DNA of 34,810 nt from Marivita sp. (GTDB lineage Bacteria > Pseudomonadota > Alphaproteobacteria > Rhodobacterales > Rhodobacteraceae). Positions within the stretch are counted from its first letter, which is position 1, and each line of letters opens with the position of its first letter. Below the pieces are notes generated by a model that saw only the letters and a list, made by a program, of their open reading frames with translations, did no database searches and was not told where the DNA came from. Location of the stretch: contig NZ_JAEPMO010000028.1 of the NCBI RefSeq assembly GCF_017643905.1, forward strand, positions 1 to 34,810, read 5' to 3'. This document shows positions 1-8,128 of the stretch, one piece after another. Made by a program: the position numbers and the translations under genes.

Positions 1-1
1 C

Positions 2-67
2 TTCAAGGCCAGCTCGGAGACCGCGAAAAAAAAGAGGAAGGAGACGCCAATGTTGACCCCGTCATGA
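2..67 (+). CDS. Possible 3' end of the upstream permease gene (partial)
   Basis: Frame 2 is open from the window edge to a TGA at 65-67 and encodes a lysine-rich tail ending in MLTPS. By position this could be the C-terminus of the first permease (UrtB-like) of the transporter operon that continues downstream. An AAGGAGA ribosome binding site at about 38-44 precedes an ATG at 50, but that ATG lies in this same frame and stops after five codons. An ATGA overlap at 64-67 would start a second reading frame, which stops again at 82-84. The assignment rests on position only; the fragment is too short to recognise. Confidence 0.3.
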   Translation, partial: FKASSETAKKKRKETPMLTPS

Positions 68-102
68 ACCGACCGACATACTGACAGGCGGGTCAAATCT
101 CG

Positions 103-984
103 ATGACAATGCTGGGTCAGTTCTCAGTGACATCCAACACCACACCCGGCATTCCCGACTTCATGGACTGGAACCAGCTGACCGAGCTGCCTTGGTGGTG
201 GGAACCGTTCTATTCCCTGCCTCTCGCACTGATCGCGGTGGTCGCGGTGCCGGTCATGTTCGCCTTCATCATCGGCGTGGCCATGTTCACCCGGCGGGTG
301 GGCGGCGTCTACTTTGCCATCATTACACAGGCCTTCGCCGCGATCATGACGATCCTGATCATCGGTCAGCAGGGCTATACCGGCGGCGTCAACGGCATCA
401 CCGACCTGCGCACGCTGCTGGGCTGGGACATCCGCACAGACGAGGCCAAGACGATCCTCTATTTCGTCAACGGCGTGCTGCTTTTCGCGGTGCTGCTTGT
501 TGCGCAATATGTCCGCAAGTCCAAGCTGGGCCGCCTTCTGATCGCCATGCGCGACCAGGAAGACCGCGTGCGCTTCTCGGGCTACAACGTCGCCAACTTC
601 AAGATCTTCATCTTCTGCCTTGGCGCGGCCTTTGCCGGGATCGGCGGGGCGATGTTCACCCTGCAGGTTGGTTTCATGTCACCGACACTGGTCGGGAGCG
701 TGCCTTCCATCGAGATGGTGATCTTCTGTGCCGTCGGCGGGCGTCTGTCGATCCTCGGCGCGGTCTACGGCGCGCTCCTTGTGAACTGGGCCAAGACCTC
801 GCTTTCCGAAAGTTTCCCCGAACTGTGGCTGCTGGGCCTTGGCGGCCTCTTCATCGCGGTCGTCATGGTCTTCCCGAACGGTCTGGCCGGCGTCTGGTCC
901 GAAAAGATCGAACCGCGCCTGCTCGAGATCATGGGCAAGAAGAAATCTGTAGCACCCGCGCCTGATGGCACCCCGGCGGAGTGA
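103..984 (+). CDS. urtC: Urea/short-chain amide ABC transporter permease, LivM/UrtC type, N-terminally short
   Basis: Inner-membrane permease of a branched-chain amino acid/urea-type ABC importer. About six hydrophobic segments are visible (around residues 35-60, 68-88, 118-137, 165-190, 203-228, 240-260), with family-typical stretches such as GGVYFAIITQA, GYTGGVNGITDL and PSIEMVIFCAVGGR. The product is 293 residues, while UrtC-type permeases usually have about 350-390. The part normally carrying the first membrane segments and the SLGHG-like motif is absent. Frame 1 is blocked by TGA 82-84, so the ORF cannot extend to the window edge. No strong ribosome binding site precedes ATG 103. It overlaps the start of the next gene and is followed by both ATPases, formamidase and FmdB, which suggests amide or urea as substrate. 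It may be a degraded or frameshifted gene. Confidence 0.8.
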   Translation: MTMLGQFSVTSNTTPGIPDFMDWNQLTELPWWWEPFYSLPLALIAVVAVPVMFAFIIGVAMFTRRVGGVYFAIITQAFAAIMTILIIGQQGYTGGVNGITDLRTLLGWDIRTDEAKTILYFVNGVLLFAVLLVAQYVRKSKLGRLLIAMRDQEDRVRFSGYNVANFKIFIFCLGAAFAGIGGAMFTLQVGFMSPTLVGSVPSIEMVIFCAVGGRLSILGAVYGALLVNWAKTSLSESFPELWLLGLGGLFIAVVMVFPNGLAGVWSEKIEPRLLEIMGKKKSVAPAPDGTPAE

Positions 985-989
985 TCGGC

Positions 990-1730
990 ATGGACGAGCG
1001 TTTCATTCTCAAGGTCGAAGACCTCACCGTGTCCTTCGACGGCTTCAAGGCGGTGGATCACCTGAGCTTTTATGTCGAACCCAATGAATGCCGGGTGATC
1101 ATCGGCCCGAACGGGGCAGGTAAGACAACCGTGCTCGATCTGATCTGCGGACGGACCAAGGCCACGGAAGGATCGGTTGTGTTCAAAGGCAAAGAGCTTT
1201 TGGCGATGCGCGAGGACCAGATCGTGCATGCCGGGGTGGGCCGCAAGTTCCAGACGCCCTCGGTCTACGAAGACCTGACCGTGTTCGAGAACCTCGAACT
1301 CAGCTATCCCAAGGGGCACGGCGTGTTCGGTGCGCTGGCCTTCAAACGCGACGAAACCGTCCGCGCCCGGATCAAGGAAATCGCGCAGACGATCTTCCTC
1401 GACGGGCAGCTTGATGAAAAGGCCGCCTTTCTGAGCCACGGGCAGAAGCAGTGGCTCGAGATCGGGATGCTGCTGATCCAGGACCCCGAGCTGCTCATGC
1501 TGGACGAACCGGTCGCGGGCATGTCTGTGGCCGAACGCAAGAAAACCGCCGAATTGCTCAACCGGATCATTCAGGACCGGTCGGTGATCGTCATCGAACA
1601 TGACATGGGCTTTGTTGCCGACATCGCGACCCGCGTCACGGTCCTGCACCAAGGCAAAACCCTGTCCGAAGGCACGATGGACCGGGTGCAGAACGACCCG
1701 AAGGTCGTCGAAGTCTACCTCGGTCATTGA
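990..1730 (+). CDS. urtD: Urea/amide ABC transporter ATP-binding protein, LivG/UrtD type
   Basis: Cytoplasmic ATPase that powers the importer. It shows a Walker A motif (GPNGAGKTT, residues about 40-47), a Q-loop in RKFQTP, a variant signature LSHGQ, Walker B LLMLDEP and the switch His in VIVIEHDM. The length of 246 residues is normal for UrtD. I chose ATG 990 because CGGAG at 977-981 sits eight bases upstream. A GTG at 981 overlapping the permease stop would add three residues but has no ribosome binding site. The LSHGQKQW form of the signature is characteristic of the UrtD branch. It lies between the permease and the second ATPase in a tight operon. Confidence 0.9.
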   Translation: MDERFILKVEDLTVSFDGFKAVDHLSFYVEPNECRVIIGPNGAGKTTVLDLICGRTKATEGSVVFKGKELLAMREDQIVHAGVGRKFQTPSVYEDLTVFENLELSYPKGHGVFGALAFKRDETVRARIKEIAQTIFLDGQLDEKAAFLSHGQKQWLEIGMLLIQDPELLMLDEPVAGMSVAERKKTAELLNRIIQDRSVIVIEHDMGFVADIATRVTVLHQGKTLSEGTMDRVQNDPKVVEVYLGH

Positions 1731-1742
1731 AGGAGTCCAGAC

Positions 1743-2432
1743 ATGCTGAACGTGAAATCCCTGTCCGCAGCTTATGGCCAAAGCGAGGTTCTGCACGGGC
1801 TCGACCTGACCGTCGCCCCCGGTGAGATTGTCGCCATCATGGGCCGGAATGGCATGGGCAAGACGACCCTGATGAAGACACTCATGGGCATCGTTCCCGA
1901 AAAATCCGGGGATGTGGCGGTGGGTGATCAAGCCCTGACCGGCCTCAAATCGCACGAACGCGTCGCCCGGGGCATTGCCTATGTCCCGCAAGGCCGGATG
2001 ATCTTTTCCGCGATGACGGTGCAGGAAAACGTGGAAACCGGACTGACGGTGACCGGACAGTCCAAGGTGCCAAACGACATTTACGAGCTGTTCCCGGTGC
2101 TTCTGGAAATGAAGGATCGGCGGGGTGGTAACCTGTCTGGCGGTCAACAGCAGCAGTTGGCCATCGCCCGTGCGCTGGCCTCGAACCCTAAGGTTCTTCT
2201 GCTCGATGAGCCGACCGAAGGCATCCAGCCCTCTATCATCCGCGACATGGCCCGGACGCTGCGCAAGATCCGCGACGAAAAGGGCCTGAGCATCGTCGTT
2301 TCCGAACAGGTGCTCAGCTTTGCGCTCGACGTTGCCGACCGGGTGATGGTGATCGAGAACGGCAGCTTTGTGCATGACAGCCCGCGCGCGGGCATCGACG
2401 AGGCCAAGGTCTCGAAATTCCTTTCCGTATGA
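1743..2432 (+). CDS. urtE: Urea/amide ABC transporter ATP-binding protein, LivF/UrtE type
   Basis: Second ATPase of the importer, 229 residues. Visible motifs are Walker A GRNGMGKTT (about 34-42), signature LSGGQQQQLAIARAL and Walker B VLLLDEPTEGIQP. The start at 1743 has AAGGAG a few bases upstream and follows the previous stop by 12 bases. UrtD and UrtE probably form the ATPase heterodimer, as in LivFG systems. The formamidase starts 21 bases after the stop, so transport and hydrolysis are likely co-transcribed. Confidence 0.9.
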   Translation: MLNVKSLSAAYGQSEVLHGLDLTVAPGEIVAIMGRNGMGKTTLMKTLMGIVPEKSGDVAVGDQALTGLKSHERVARGIAYVPQGRMIFSAMTVQENVETGLTVTGQSKVPNDIYELFPVLLEMKDRRGGNLSGGQQQQLAIARALASNPKVLLLDEPTEGIQPSIIRDMARTLRKIRDEKGLSIVVSEQVLSFALDVADRVMVIENGSFVHDSPRAGIDEAKVSKFLSV

Positions 2433-2453
2433 CCAGCAGACCAGGAGGTAGAC

Positions 2454-3683
2454 ATGGCTGAGACACTGATTTCCGTAGAACTGAGCGAAAGCCCGCACAC
2501 CAATGAGAATGTGCACAATCGCTGGCACCCGGACATTCCGATCAACGTGTGGGTGGAGCCGGGCGACGATTTTCGCATCGAAACCTATGACTGGACCGGC
2601 GGCCAGATCAAGAACGACGACGACGCGGCCGACGTGCGCGACGTGGAGCTTGAGCAGGTGCATTACCTGTCCGGCCCGATCGGCGTCAAAGGAGCTGAGC
2701 CGGGCGATCTGCTGGTGGTGGAGATCCTCGATATCGGCGCGAAAGAGGACATGCTCTGGGGTTTCAACGGCTTCTTCTCCAAGCAGAACGGCGGCGGTTT
2801 TCTGACAGAGCACTTCCCGCAGGCGCAGAAGTCGATCTGGGACATCGACGGGATGTTCACCAAGTCGCGCCACGTGCCGGGCGTGAAATACGCAGGACTT
2901 ATCCATCCCGGCCTGATCGGCTGTCTGCCGGACCGCAAGATGCTGGATATGTGGAACGCGCGCGAAACCGCGCTCTTCAACACCGATCCGCAGCGTGTAC
3001 CGCCACTGGCCGCCCTGCCGAACACACAAAGCGCGCATATGGGCGCGATGAAGGGTGAGGCGCGCGATGCCGCAGCTGCAGAGGCCGCGCGCACCGTTCC
3101 GCCGCGCGAACACGGAGGCAATTGCGATATCAAGGACCTGAGCCGCGGGTCGACCTGTTATTTCCCGGTCTATGTGGAGGGTGCGGGCCTTTCGATGGGC
3201 GACCTGCACTTCAGTCAGGGCGATGGCGAAATCACCTTCTGCGGCGCCATCGAAATGGCGGGCTGGCTGCATCTCAAGGTGTCGCTGATCAAAGACGGCA
3301 TGTCGAAATACGGGATTCGTAACCCGATCTTCAAACCCTCCCCAATCACGCCGAAATACGACGATTACCTGATCTTCGAAGGCATCTCGGTCGATGAGAA
3401 GGGCGAACAGCATTACCTTGACGTGCATATCGCCTACCGTCAGGCCTGCCTTAACGCGATCGAGTACCTCAAGAAGTTCGGCTATACCGGCGCGCAGGCC
3501 TATGCGATCCTTGGAACAGCGCCCGTGCAAGGGCACATCTCGGGCGTGGTGGATATCCCGAACGCCTGTGCCACGCTCTGGCTGCCCAACGACATTTTCG
3601 AGTGGGACATGATGCCCAATGCCGACGGCCCGAAAAAGTACCTCGACGGAAGCGTCGACGTGCCATTGGCCCCCGATCTGTGA
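2454..3683 (+). CDS. fmdA: Formamidase (acetamidase/formamidase family)
   Basis: Hydrolyses formamide, and possibly other short amides, to ammonia and the acid in the cytoplasm. The 409 residues match the usual length of Methylophilus-type FmdA. The family-typical stretches PGDLLVVEILDI, HPGLIGCLPDR, PREHGGNCDIKDL, SRGSTCYFPVYVEGA and GDLHFSQGDGEI occur in the expected order. The start is supported by AGGAGG just upstream of ATG 2454. It follows the UrtE-like ATPase by 21 bases and is followed by an FmdB-family gene, reproducing the fmd amide-utilisation arrangement. Substrate preference (formamide versus acetamide) cannot be read from sequence; the family name is firm. Confidence 0.92.
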   Translation: MAETLISVELSESPHTNENVHNRWHPDIPINVWVEPGDDFRIETYDWTGGQIKNDDDAADVRDVELEQVHYLSGPIGVKGAEPGDLLVVEILDIGAKEDMLWGFNGFFSKQNGGGFLTEHFPQAQKSIWDIDGMFTKSRHVPGVKYAGLIHPGLIGCLPDRKMLDMWNARETALFNTDPQRVPPLAALPNTQSAHMGAMKGEARDAAAAEAARTVPPREHGGNCDIKDLSRGSTCYFPVYVEGAGLSMGDLHFSQGDGEITFCGAIEMAGWLHLKVSLIKDGMSKYGIRNPIFKPSPITPKYDDYLIFEGISVDEKGEQHYLDVHIAYRQACLNAIEYLKKFGYTGAQAYAILGTAPVQGHISGVVDIPNACATLWLPNDIFEWDMMPNADGPKKYLDGSVDVPLAPDL

Positions 3684-3741
3684 TGTCCCTGACCGGTGCG
3701 GCCCATGTGGCTGCACCGGTTCCTTATTTAGGAAACTCACT

Positions 3742-4074
3742 ATGCCCGTCTACGAATACAAATGCAGCGAGTGCGGCGTTTTTGAAACCGTGAAACCCAT
3801 GCACGCCTTTGCTGACCCGTGCGACTGCCCCGATTGCGGTCAAACAGCGCCGCGCGTTCTGTTCAGCGTTCCGCACATTTCCGGTCTGAGCACGAGCACG
3901 CGGCGCGCGCACGAGACCAACGAACGCTCTGCCGACAGCCCCAAGCGCACCAGCACCCATGGCCCCGGTTGCGGCTGTTGCAGTGGCGCGGCAAAGAAAA
4001 ACAGCAAGACGTTATATCGACCGGATGGATCAAAAAGCTTTCCAACCAAACGCCCGTGGATGATTTCTCACTAG
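3742..4074 (+). CDS. fmdB: FmdB-family zinc-ribbon protein
   Basis: Small protein of 110 residues. It opens with MPVYEYKC and carries two CxxC knuckles (C8/C11 in CSEC and C31/C34 in CPDC) forming the FmdB putative regulatory zinc ribbon. A second Cys cluster (GCGCC) lies near residue 75. FmdB was named for its linkage to formamidase, and the same linkage is seen here, 58 bases after fmdA. A regulatory role is inferred from the family and is not proven. ATG 3742 is the start used by the family, giving the conserved N-terminus. The ribosome binding site AGGAAAC is modest. Confidence 0.88.
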   Translation: MPVYEYKCSECGVFETVKPMHAFADPCDCPDCGQTAPRVLFSVPHISGLSTSTRRAHETNERSADSPKRTSTHGPGCGCCSGAAKKNSKTLYRPDGSKSFPTKRPWMISH

Positions 4075-4243
4075 CGCGGGTTTGGAGCAGAGAGTGCGCC
4101 CCTGGTAGCCCTGCCAACTGCGTTGGCCGGACACATTGTACCTGTCTTACCGATGCGGGCGGTGGAGCGACTTGTGCCGTCCTTAAGGTTGCTATTGGGC
4201 GCACCAGCGTCTGCTTTAGGAAAGCTGCACGCAGTACCTCGGC

Positions 4244-4266
4244 CCCCTGCTGATCGCTGGCAGGGG
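4244..4266 (+). terminator. Putative terminator after fmdB
   Basis: A perfect 7-bp stem (CCCCTGC/GCAGGGG) with a 9-base loop is followed on the plus strand by CATTTTCG. It lies between the convergent fmdB and the flavin oxidoreductase gene. The T-run is short, so efficiency is uncertain. Confidence 0.4.
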
Positions 4267-4276
4267 CATTTTCGCT

Positions 4277-5284
4277 TCAAGCCGCGATGGAGCCTTGTTT
4301 GATTTCGCCAAGGATCTCCGCGGTGATTTCGAAAGACCTCACGCGGGCGGCGTGATCGTGGATCATGCCCGTGACAATCAACTCGTCCGGCTGAAAACTG
4401 TCGAGAAGGGAGCGCAGCTGGCGGCGCACAGTTGCCGGTGATCCCGTGGCAGAGCAGGATAGGGCGTGCTGGACCTGCGCCATGACTGGTGCCGGTATCT
4501 CTTGGCCCAGATCGGTGGTCGGGTAGGGGAGCTTGCCCGGTCTGCCGGTGCGCAGGCGCGCAAAGGCCAAAAGCTGCGAAGATCGCAGGAATGCGGCCTC
4601 TTCATCGGTTGGTGCGGCACAGACCCCAGCCGCCATCATCACATAGGGTTCGGAAAGTCGTTCGGACGGTTGGAATGTGCTGCGGTAGATGCTCAAAGCC
4701 TCTTCCAGCATCGCGGGCGCGAAATGCGACGCGAAAGCATAGGGCAGTCCAAGCCACGCGGCCAGTTGCGCGCCATAGAGGCTTGAGCCGAGTATCCAGA
4801 CGGGAACATGAGTGCCGCTGCCGGGGATGGCGCGCACCGGACTGTCCTCGGACGTGTCGTCTAAATAGCCGATCAACTCTTGCACGTCCTGCGGGAAACT
4901 GTCTTCGGGTGCCATATGCCGTCGCAGCGCCCGCGCGGTGGCCATGTCGCTGCCCGGTGCGCAGCCCAGACCAAGGTCGATCCGACCGGGGTAAAGCGTG
5001 GCCAGCGTTCCGAACTGTTCGGCGATGACCAGCGGCGCATGGTTTGGCAGCATGATGCCCCCGGCGCCGACACGAATGGTCGAGGTCGCTGCCGCCACAT
5101 GTCCGATCACGAGTGCGGTAGCCGCACTGGCAATGCCAGGCATGTTGTGATGTTCGGCCAGCCAATAGCGGTGATAGCCGAACCGCTCGGCGGCCTTGGC
5201 CAAGTCAACCGTGGACGCCAGTGCATCTGCCGCGGTTTTGCCTTCGGGAATGGGTGACAGGTCGAGAAGCGAGAATTTCTGCAT
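4277..5284 (-). CDS. LLM-class (luciferase-like) flavin-dependent oxidoreductase
   Basis: Probable FMN/F420-type monooxygenase or reductase of the bacterial luciferase superfamily, 335 residues, cytoplasmic. The N-terminal half has the family pattern [48 protein letters not shown] and [13 protein letters not shown], resembling the YhbW/MsnO8-like subgroup. ATG 5284 is chosen because GGAG lies seven bases upstream and it gives the normal [10 protein letters not shown] start; an in-frame upstream ATG at 5314 would add ten unconserved residues. The substrate is unknown. It is convergent to the amide operon and separated from the RpiR-type gene by 169 bases, so no functional link is evident. Confidence 0.85.
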   Translation of the reverse strand: MQKFSLLDLSPIPEGKTAADALASTVDLAKAAERFGYHRYWLAEHHNMPGIASAATALVIGHVAAATSTIRVGAGGIMLPNHAPLVIAEQFGTLATLYPGRIDLGLGCAPGSDMATARALRRHMAPEDSFPQDVQELIGYLDDTSEDSPVRAIPGSGTHVPVWILGSSLYGAQLAAWLGLPYAFASHFAPAMLEEALSIYRSTFQPSERLSEPYVMMAAGVCAAPTDEEAAFLRSSQLLAFARLRTGRPGKLPYPTTDLGQEIPAPVMAQVQHALSCSATGSPATVRRQLRSLLDSFQPDELIVTGMIHDHAARVRSFEITAEILGEIKQGSIAA

Positions 5285-5453
5285 GAGAGTCTCCGTTAAA
5301 GGACAGCTAATCATCCTTGGTCGTCAAACCAAGCCGTTCATCCGCATAAACGGAACGCCAAAGATTGGCCTGCTGATTTATGTGACGCCACTTTGTCGAT
5401 TTTTTGTGTTGGGAGCGGTGTTGAGATTGAGTTTGAAATAACCGCCCCACCGC

Positions 5454-6302
5454 TTACTCGAAGAGATCCAGCTCTTCGTCGATCCCGGTCAGCGTCGAAA
5501 TGCGTTGACCGACAGTATCAGGGTTTCGGCCTAGATAGGCCACGGCAAGCAGTCGGATGATCGACAGCATGGTGGCATGTGTGGGCAGCAATCCATAGCT
5601 GGCGACATGACATGGCAAAACGACCTGCGAATACCGGGCGGCTTGGGGGGCGTAGACATGGTCGGTGATGGTGATCACCCGCATCCGTGTCGTTCGGGCA
5701 TGGGCCAGAAGGGATTTCAGGATTTTCGGGCGTGGCTCGAACGTGAGCAGCACCATCACATCGCGCGGTCCTGTCATGGAAAGTTCCCGCGCCCAGCTTT
5801 GGCCCTGACCCTGCAGTTGGTGAACATCATGGCGGAGTCGCGAAAAGAGCGTGCATCCCAGCGTGGCCAGACCTTGTTCATCGCCAAACCCAACGAACCA
5901 GACGCGTGGCGCAGACTCCAGCAGCTCGGCTGTTTCAGGCAGGATGTCGGAGCGCAATTCTTCGAACGTGCGGGTCATGTTCCGCAGTTCCAGATCGAGA
6001 TGATCTGAGATCGTCCGCCCAAGGCTGGCCGGTTCCGGAGACGATTCGAACGCCGTGTAAGGCTCCCGTCGATTGCGTTCCTCGCGGGCCTGGAGGCGGA
6101 CCTCTTCGAAGTCGGCATATCCCAAACTGCGGAAAAAACGGGCAGTCGTGGCTTTGGACACGCCGGCCTGGGCAGCCAGTTCCGTCGCAGTGTGGGTTTC
6201 TACAAGACTCTGATTTTGCAGCAGGACTTGCGCAATCTTTCGCTCGCTCGACGTCAATCGGGCGGATCGTTCCTGGATTCTTAGGATCAGTCGGGAAGCC
6301 AT
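5454..6302 (-). CDS. MurR/RpiR-family transcriptional regulator
   Basis: DNA-binding regulator of 282 residues. The N-terminal RpiR helix-turn-helix (about 1-80) includes LTSSERKIAQVLL and AAQAGVSKATTARFFRSLGY. The C-terminal SIS domain (about 125-260) includes PRVWFVGFGDEQGLA, GPRDVMVLLTFEPRPK and VITITDH. SIS domains of this family usually sense phosphosugars or other small ligands. It is transcribed divergently from the cyclo-ligase/ABC cassette across a 66-base gap rich in TGAAAC half-sites, so it is very likely the local regulator. The effector is unknown; by context it could be the transported compound or a derivative. Confidence 0.9.
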   Translation of the reverse strand: MASRLILRIQERSARLTSSERKIAQVLLQNQSLVETHTATELAAQAGVSKATTARFFRSLGYADFEEVRLQAREERNRREPYTAFESSPEPASLGRTISDHLDLELRNMTRTFEELRSDILPETAELLESAPRVWFVGFGDEQGLATLGCTLFSRLRHDVHQLQGQGQSWARELSMTGPRDVMVLLTFEPRPKILKSLLAHARTTRMRVITITDHVYAPQAARYSQVVLPCHVASYGLLPTHATMLSIIRLLAVAYLGRNPDTVGQRISTLTGIDEELDLFE

Positions 6303-6317
6303 TAAGGTCGAATTCTC

Positions 6318-6361
6318 TTGACGTTTGAAACCGATGTTTCATTCTTTTGAAACAATGAAAC
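6318..6361. promoter_or_regulatory. Divergent promoter/operator with TGAAAC half-sites
   Basis: TGAAAC occurs at 6326-6331, inverted at 6336-6341, and directly at 6348-6353 and 6356-6361. The first pair forms the perfect palindrome TGAAAC-N4-GTTTCA. A TTGACG -35-like element at 6318-6323 immediately precedes it, so the palindrome fills the -35/-10 spacer of a rightward promoter; no good -10 is visible. The placement suggests repression by the adjacent RpiR-family protein, which is an inference. Confidence 0.6.
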
Positions 6362-6368
6362 AACCGAA

Positions 6369-7115
6369 ATGAACACGATGTCGACCTCCAGAACAATTCG
6401 CGAAAAAATATGGACGAAACTGCGGGATGTGGCGAGGCCGGATACACGCTTTCATCTGAATTTCGCGGAAGTCATCCCGGATTTTGACGGTTCAGAAACC
6501 GCGACAGACAGGATCGTCGAAGATCCGGCCTACAAGGCGTCGCGCTTTGCTTTCATTACGCCGGACAATTGTCTTGCCGATCTGCGCCGCAGGATGATCG
6601 AGGACGGCAAGCCCTTCGTGATGTCCACTTACGGTATCTACCGGGGTTTTTTGTATCTCGATCCGGCAACGGTGCCCGAGGGGGCTGCGCTCTATGCGTC
6701 CTGGCTGGATGGGATGGAGCATTTTGGGGTTCCGATCACCCTTGAAGAGATCGCTGCGAAAGGCCGGTTCGACTACCTTGTCACGGGGGCCTCGGCGGTG
6801 TCGGTGAACGGGGTTCGGTTCGGCAAGGGGCACGGGTTCTTCGACCTCGAATGGGGAATGTTCACGGATCTCGGTCTTGTTGATGAGAATACCCCGGTGC
6901 ACGCATTGGTGCACGACGTGCAGCTTGTCGAAGAGCAACTGCAACCGTCCGAGACCGATATCCTTGTCGATCGCATCTTCACGCCCGACCGCACCCATAT
7001 TGTCGAACGGCGCGCCAAGCGTCCGCGTGGCGTGAAATGGCCGCTGCTCGACCCTAAGCAGATCGCAGATACCCCGCCGTTGCAGGAGCTTCAGCGCCTG
7101 CAGGGGCTTGCCTGA
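6369..7115 (+). CDS. 5-formyltetrahydrofolate cyclo-ligase-like protein
   Basis: 248-residue cytoplasmic protein of the COG0212/MTHFS-like family. It has the recognisable segment FITPDNCLADLRRRMIEDGK, then VMSTYGIYRGFLYLD and the nucleotide-binding-like GFGKGHG variant (RFGKGHGFFDLEWG). Canonical enzymes convert 5-formyl-THF to 5,10-methenyl-THF with ATP. This longer divergent form, coded first in a transporter operon, may act on a different folate- or pyrimidine-like substrate. No Shine-Dalgarno sequence is seen before ATG 6369 or ATG 6378, and the message could have a very short leader. It is transcribed away from the RpiR regulator and followed 41 bases later by the binding-protein gene. 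Confidence 0.78.
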   Translation: MNTMSTSRTIREKIWTKLRDVARPDTRFHLNFAEVIPDFDGSETATDRIVEDPAYKASRFAFITPDNCLADLRRRMIEDGKPFVMSTYGIYRGFLYLDPATVPEGAALYASWLDGMEHFGVPITLEEIAAKGRFDYLVTGASAVSVNGVRFGKGHGFFDLEWGMFTDLGLVDENTPVHALVHDVQLVEEQLQPSETDILVDRIFTPDRTHIVERRAKRPRGVKWPLLDPKQIADTPPLQELQRLQGLA

Positions 7116-7156
7116 CCAAACCCGTTGGACCCAATCTCTAAACAGGAGCTTTCGCC

Positions 7157-8128
7157 ATGAGACTCACACTGGACCGCCGCCGTTTCCTGGGCACGGCTGC
7201 CGCGAGCGCCGCCGCCGCGACTTTGCCTTTCCGCACCCGCGCCGCCACACCTTTCACAATGCAGGCCGCGTGGATCAACGACGCGGAATTTGCAGGCTAT
7301 TTCATCGCCATTGACGAAGGCTACTATGGTGCTGAAGGTCTGGACATGACCTACCTGTCTGGCGGACCGGATGTCATTCCCGAGAGCACGATCATCGCGG
7401 GGCGGGCGGACCTTGCCCTGACGACGCCGGATACGACGATCAAGGCGATTGTTGACCAAGGTGCCCCATTCAAAATCATCGGGGCGCAGTACCAAAAGAA
7501 CCCGATCGGGATCGTTTCTCTGGCATCCAACCCGATCAACGAACCGAAGGACCTGATTGGAAAGACGCTTGCGGTCCCGCCGGTGAACGTCATTTCCGTT
7601 AATGCCATGCTAGCGCTGAACGGGATTGACCCCGCCGATGTGAACATTGTGCCCTATGCCTATGATCCGACGCCGCTCATTCAGGGCGAGATTGACGCAA
7701 GCCTCGATTTCACGACCAACGTGCCCTACACGATCAGCCAGCAGGGCGTCGAGGCCACCTCGTTCCTGCTCTATGATTTCGGCTTCACGATCTACAACGA
7801 TACGGTGGTCGTTACCGAGGAAACGCTGGCCACCAAACGCGCCGAGCTGGTCTCGTGGCTGCGCGCCTCGCGCAAGGGATGGGATGAGAACTTCAAGGAC
7901 CCGAACCTCTGGCCGCCCAAGTGGAAGGACACCTGGTTTGCCGGAACAGGTCGCACCATCGAGAACGAGATCTTCTTCAACAATGCGCAGCAGCCCCTGA
8001 TGGAAAGCCCGGCAGGGTTCATGGCGATGACCGAAGAAGGGATCGAAGCCAACCTGCGTGCCCTGAGCGAAGTCGGGATCAACGGCACGCGTGAGATGTT
8101 CGACACCACGCTGCTTGAAGAGATCTGA
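7157..8128 (+). CDS. ABC transporter substrate-binding protein, NMT1/THI5-like (SsuA-type), Tat-exported
   Basis: Periplasmic binding protein of 323 residues. The N-terminus has a twin-arginine signal (DRRRFLG at 6-12) followed by an Ala-rich hydrophobic stretch and a likely cleavage after RTRAA. The mature part resembles NMT1/THI5-like proteins (EFAGYFIAIDEGYYGAEGLDM, IIAGRADLALTTPD), a group that includes binding proteins for thiamin pyrimidine precursors, sulfonates and riboflavin. AGGAG precedes ATG 7157. It is the ligand-recognition part of the ATPase/fused permease transporter encoded immediately downstream with overlapping codons. The ligand cannot be assigned from sequence. Confidence 0.88.
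   Translation: MRLTLDRRRFLGTAAASAAAATLPFRTRAATPFTMQAAWINDAEFAGYFIAIDEGYYGAEGLDMTYLSGGPDVIPESTIIAGRADLALTTPDTTIKAIVDQGAPFKIIGAQYQKNPIGIVSLASNPINEPKDLIGKTLAVPPVNVISVNAMLALNGIDPADVNIVPYAYDPTPLIQGEIDASLDFTTNVPYTISQQGVEATSFLLYDFGFTIYNDTVVVTEETLATKRAELVSWLRASRKGWDENFKDPNLWPPKWKDTWFAGTGRTIENEIFFNNAQQPLMESPAGFMAMTEEGIEANLRALSEVGINGTREMFDTTLLEEI

Noticed and set aside
765-3740. 991-codon open frame on the minus strand across the transporter and formamidase genes
   Set aside because: It is antisense to four well-supported genes, has low-complexity His/Arg/Gly-rich composition and no recognisable domain. Such frames arise from GC-rich codon use.
7116-7156. Possible TPP riboswitch before the NMT1/THI5-like gene
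   Set aside because: The gap is only 41 bases, and no thi-box hallmark (CTGAGA with a paired structure) is present here or in the 66-base divergent region.
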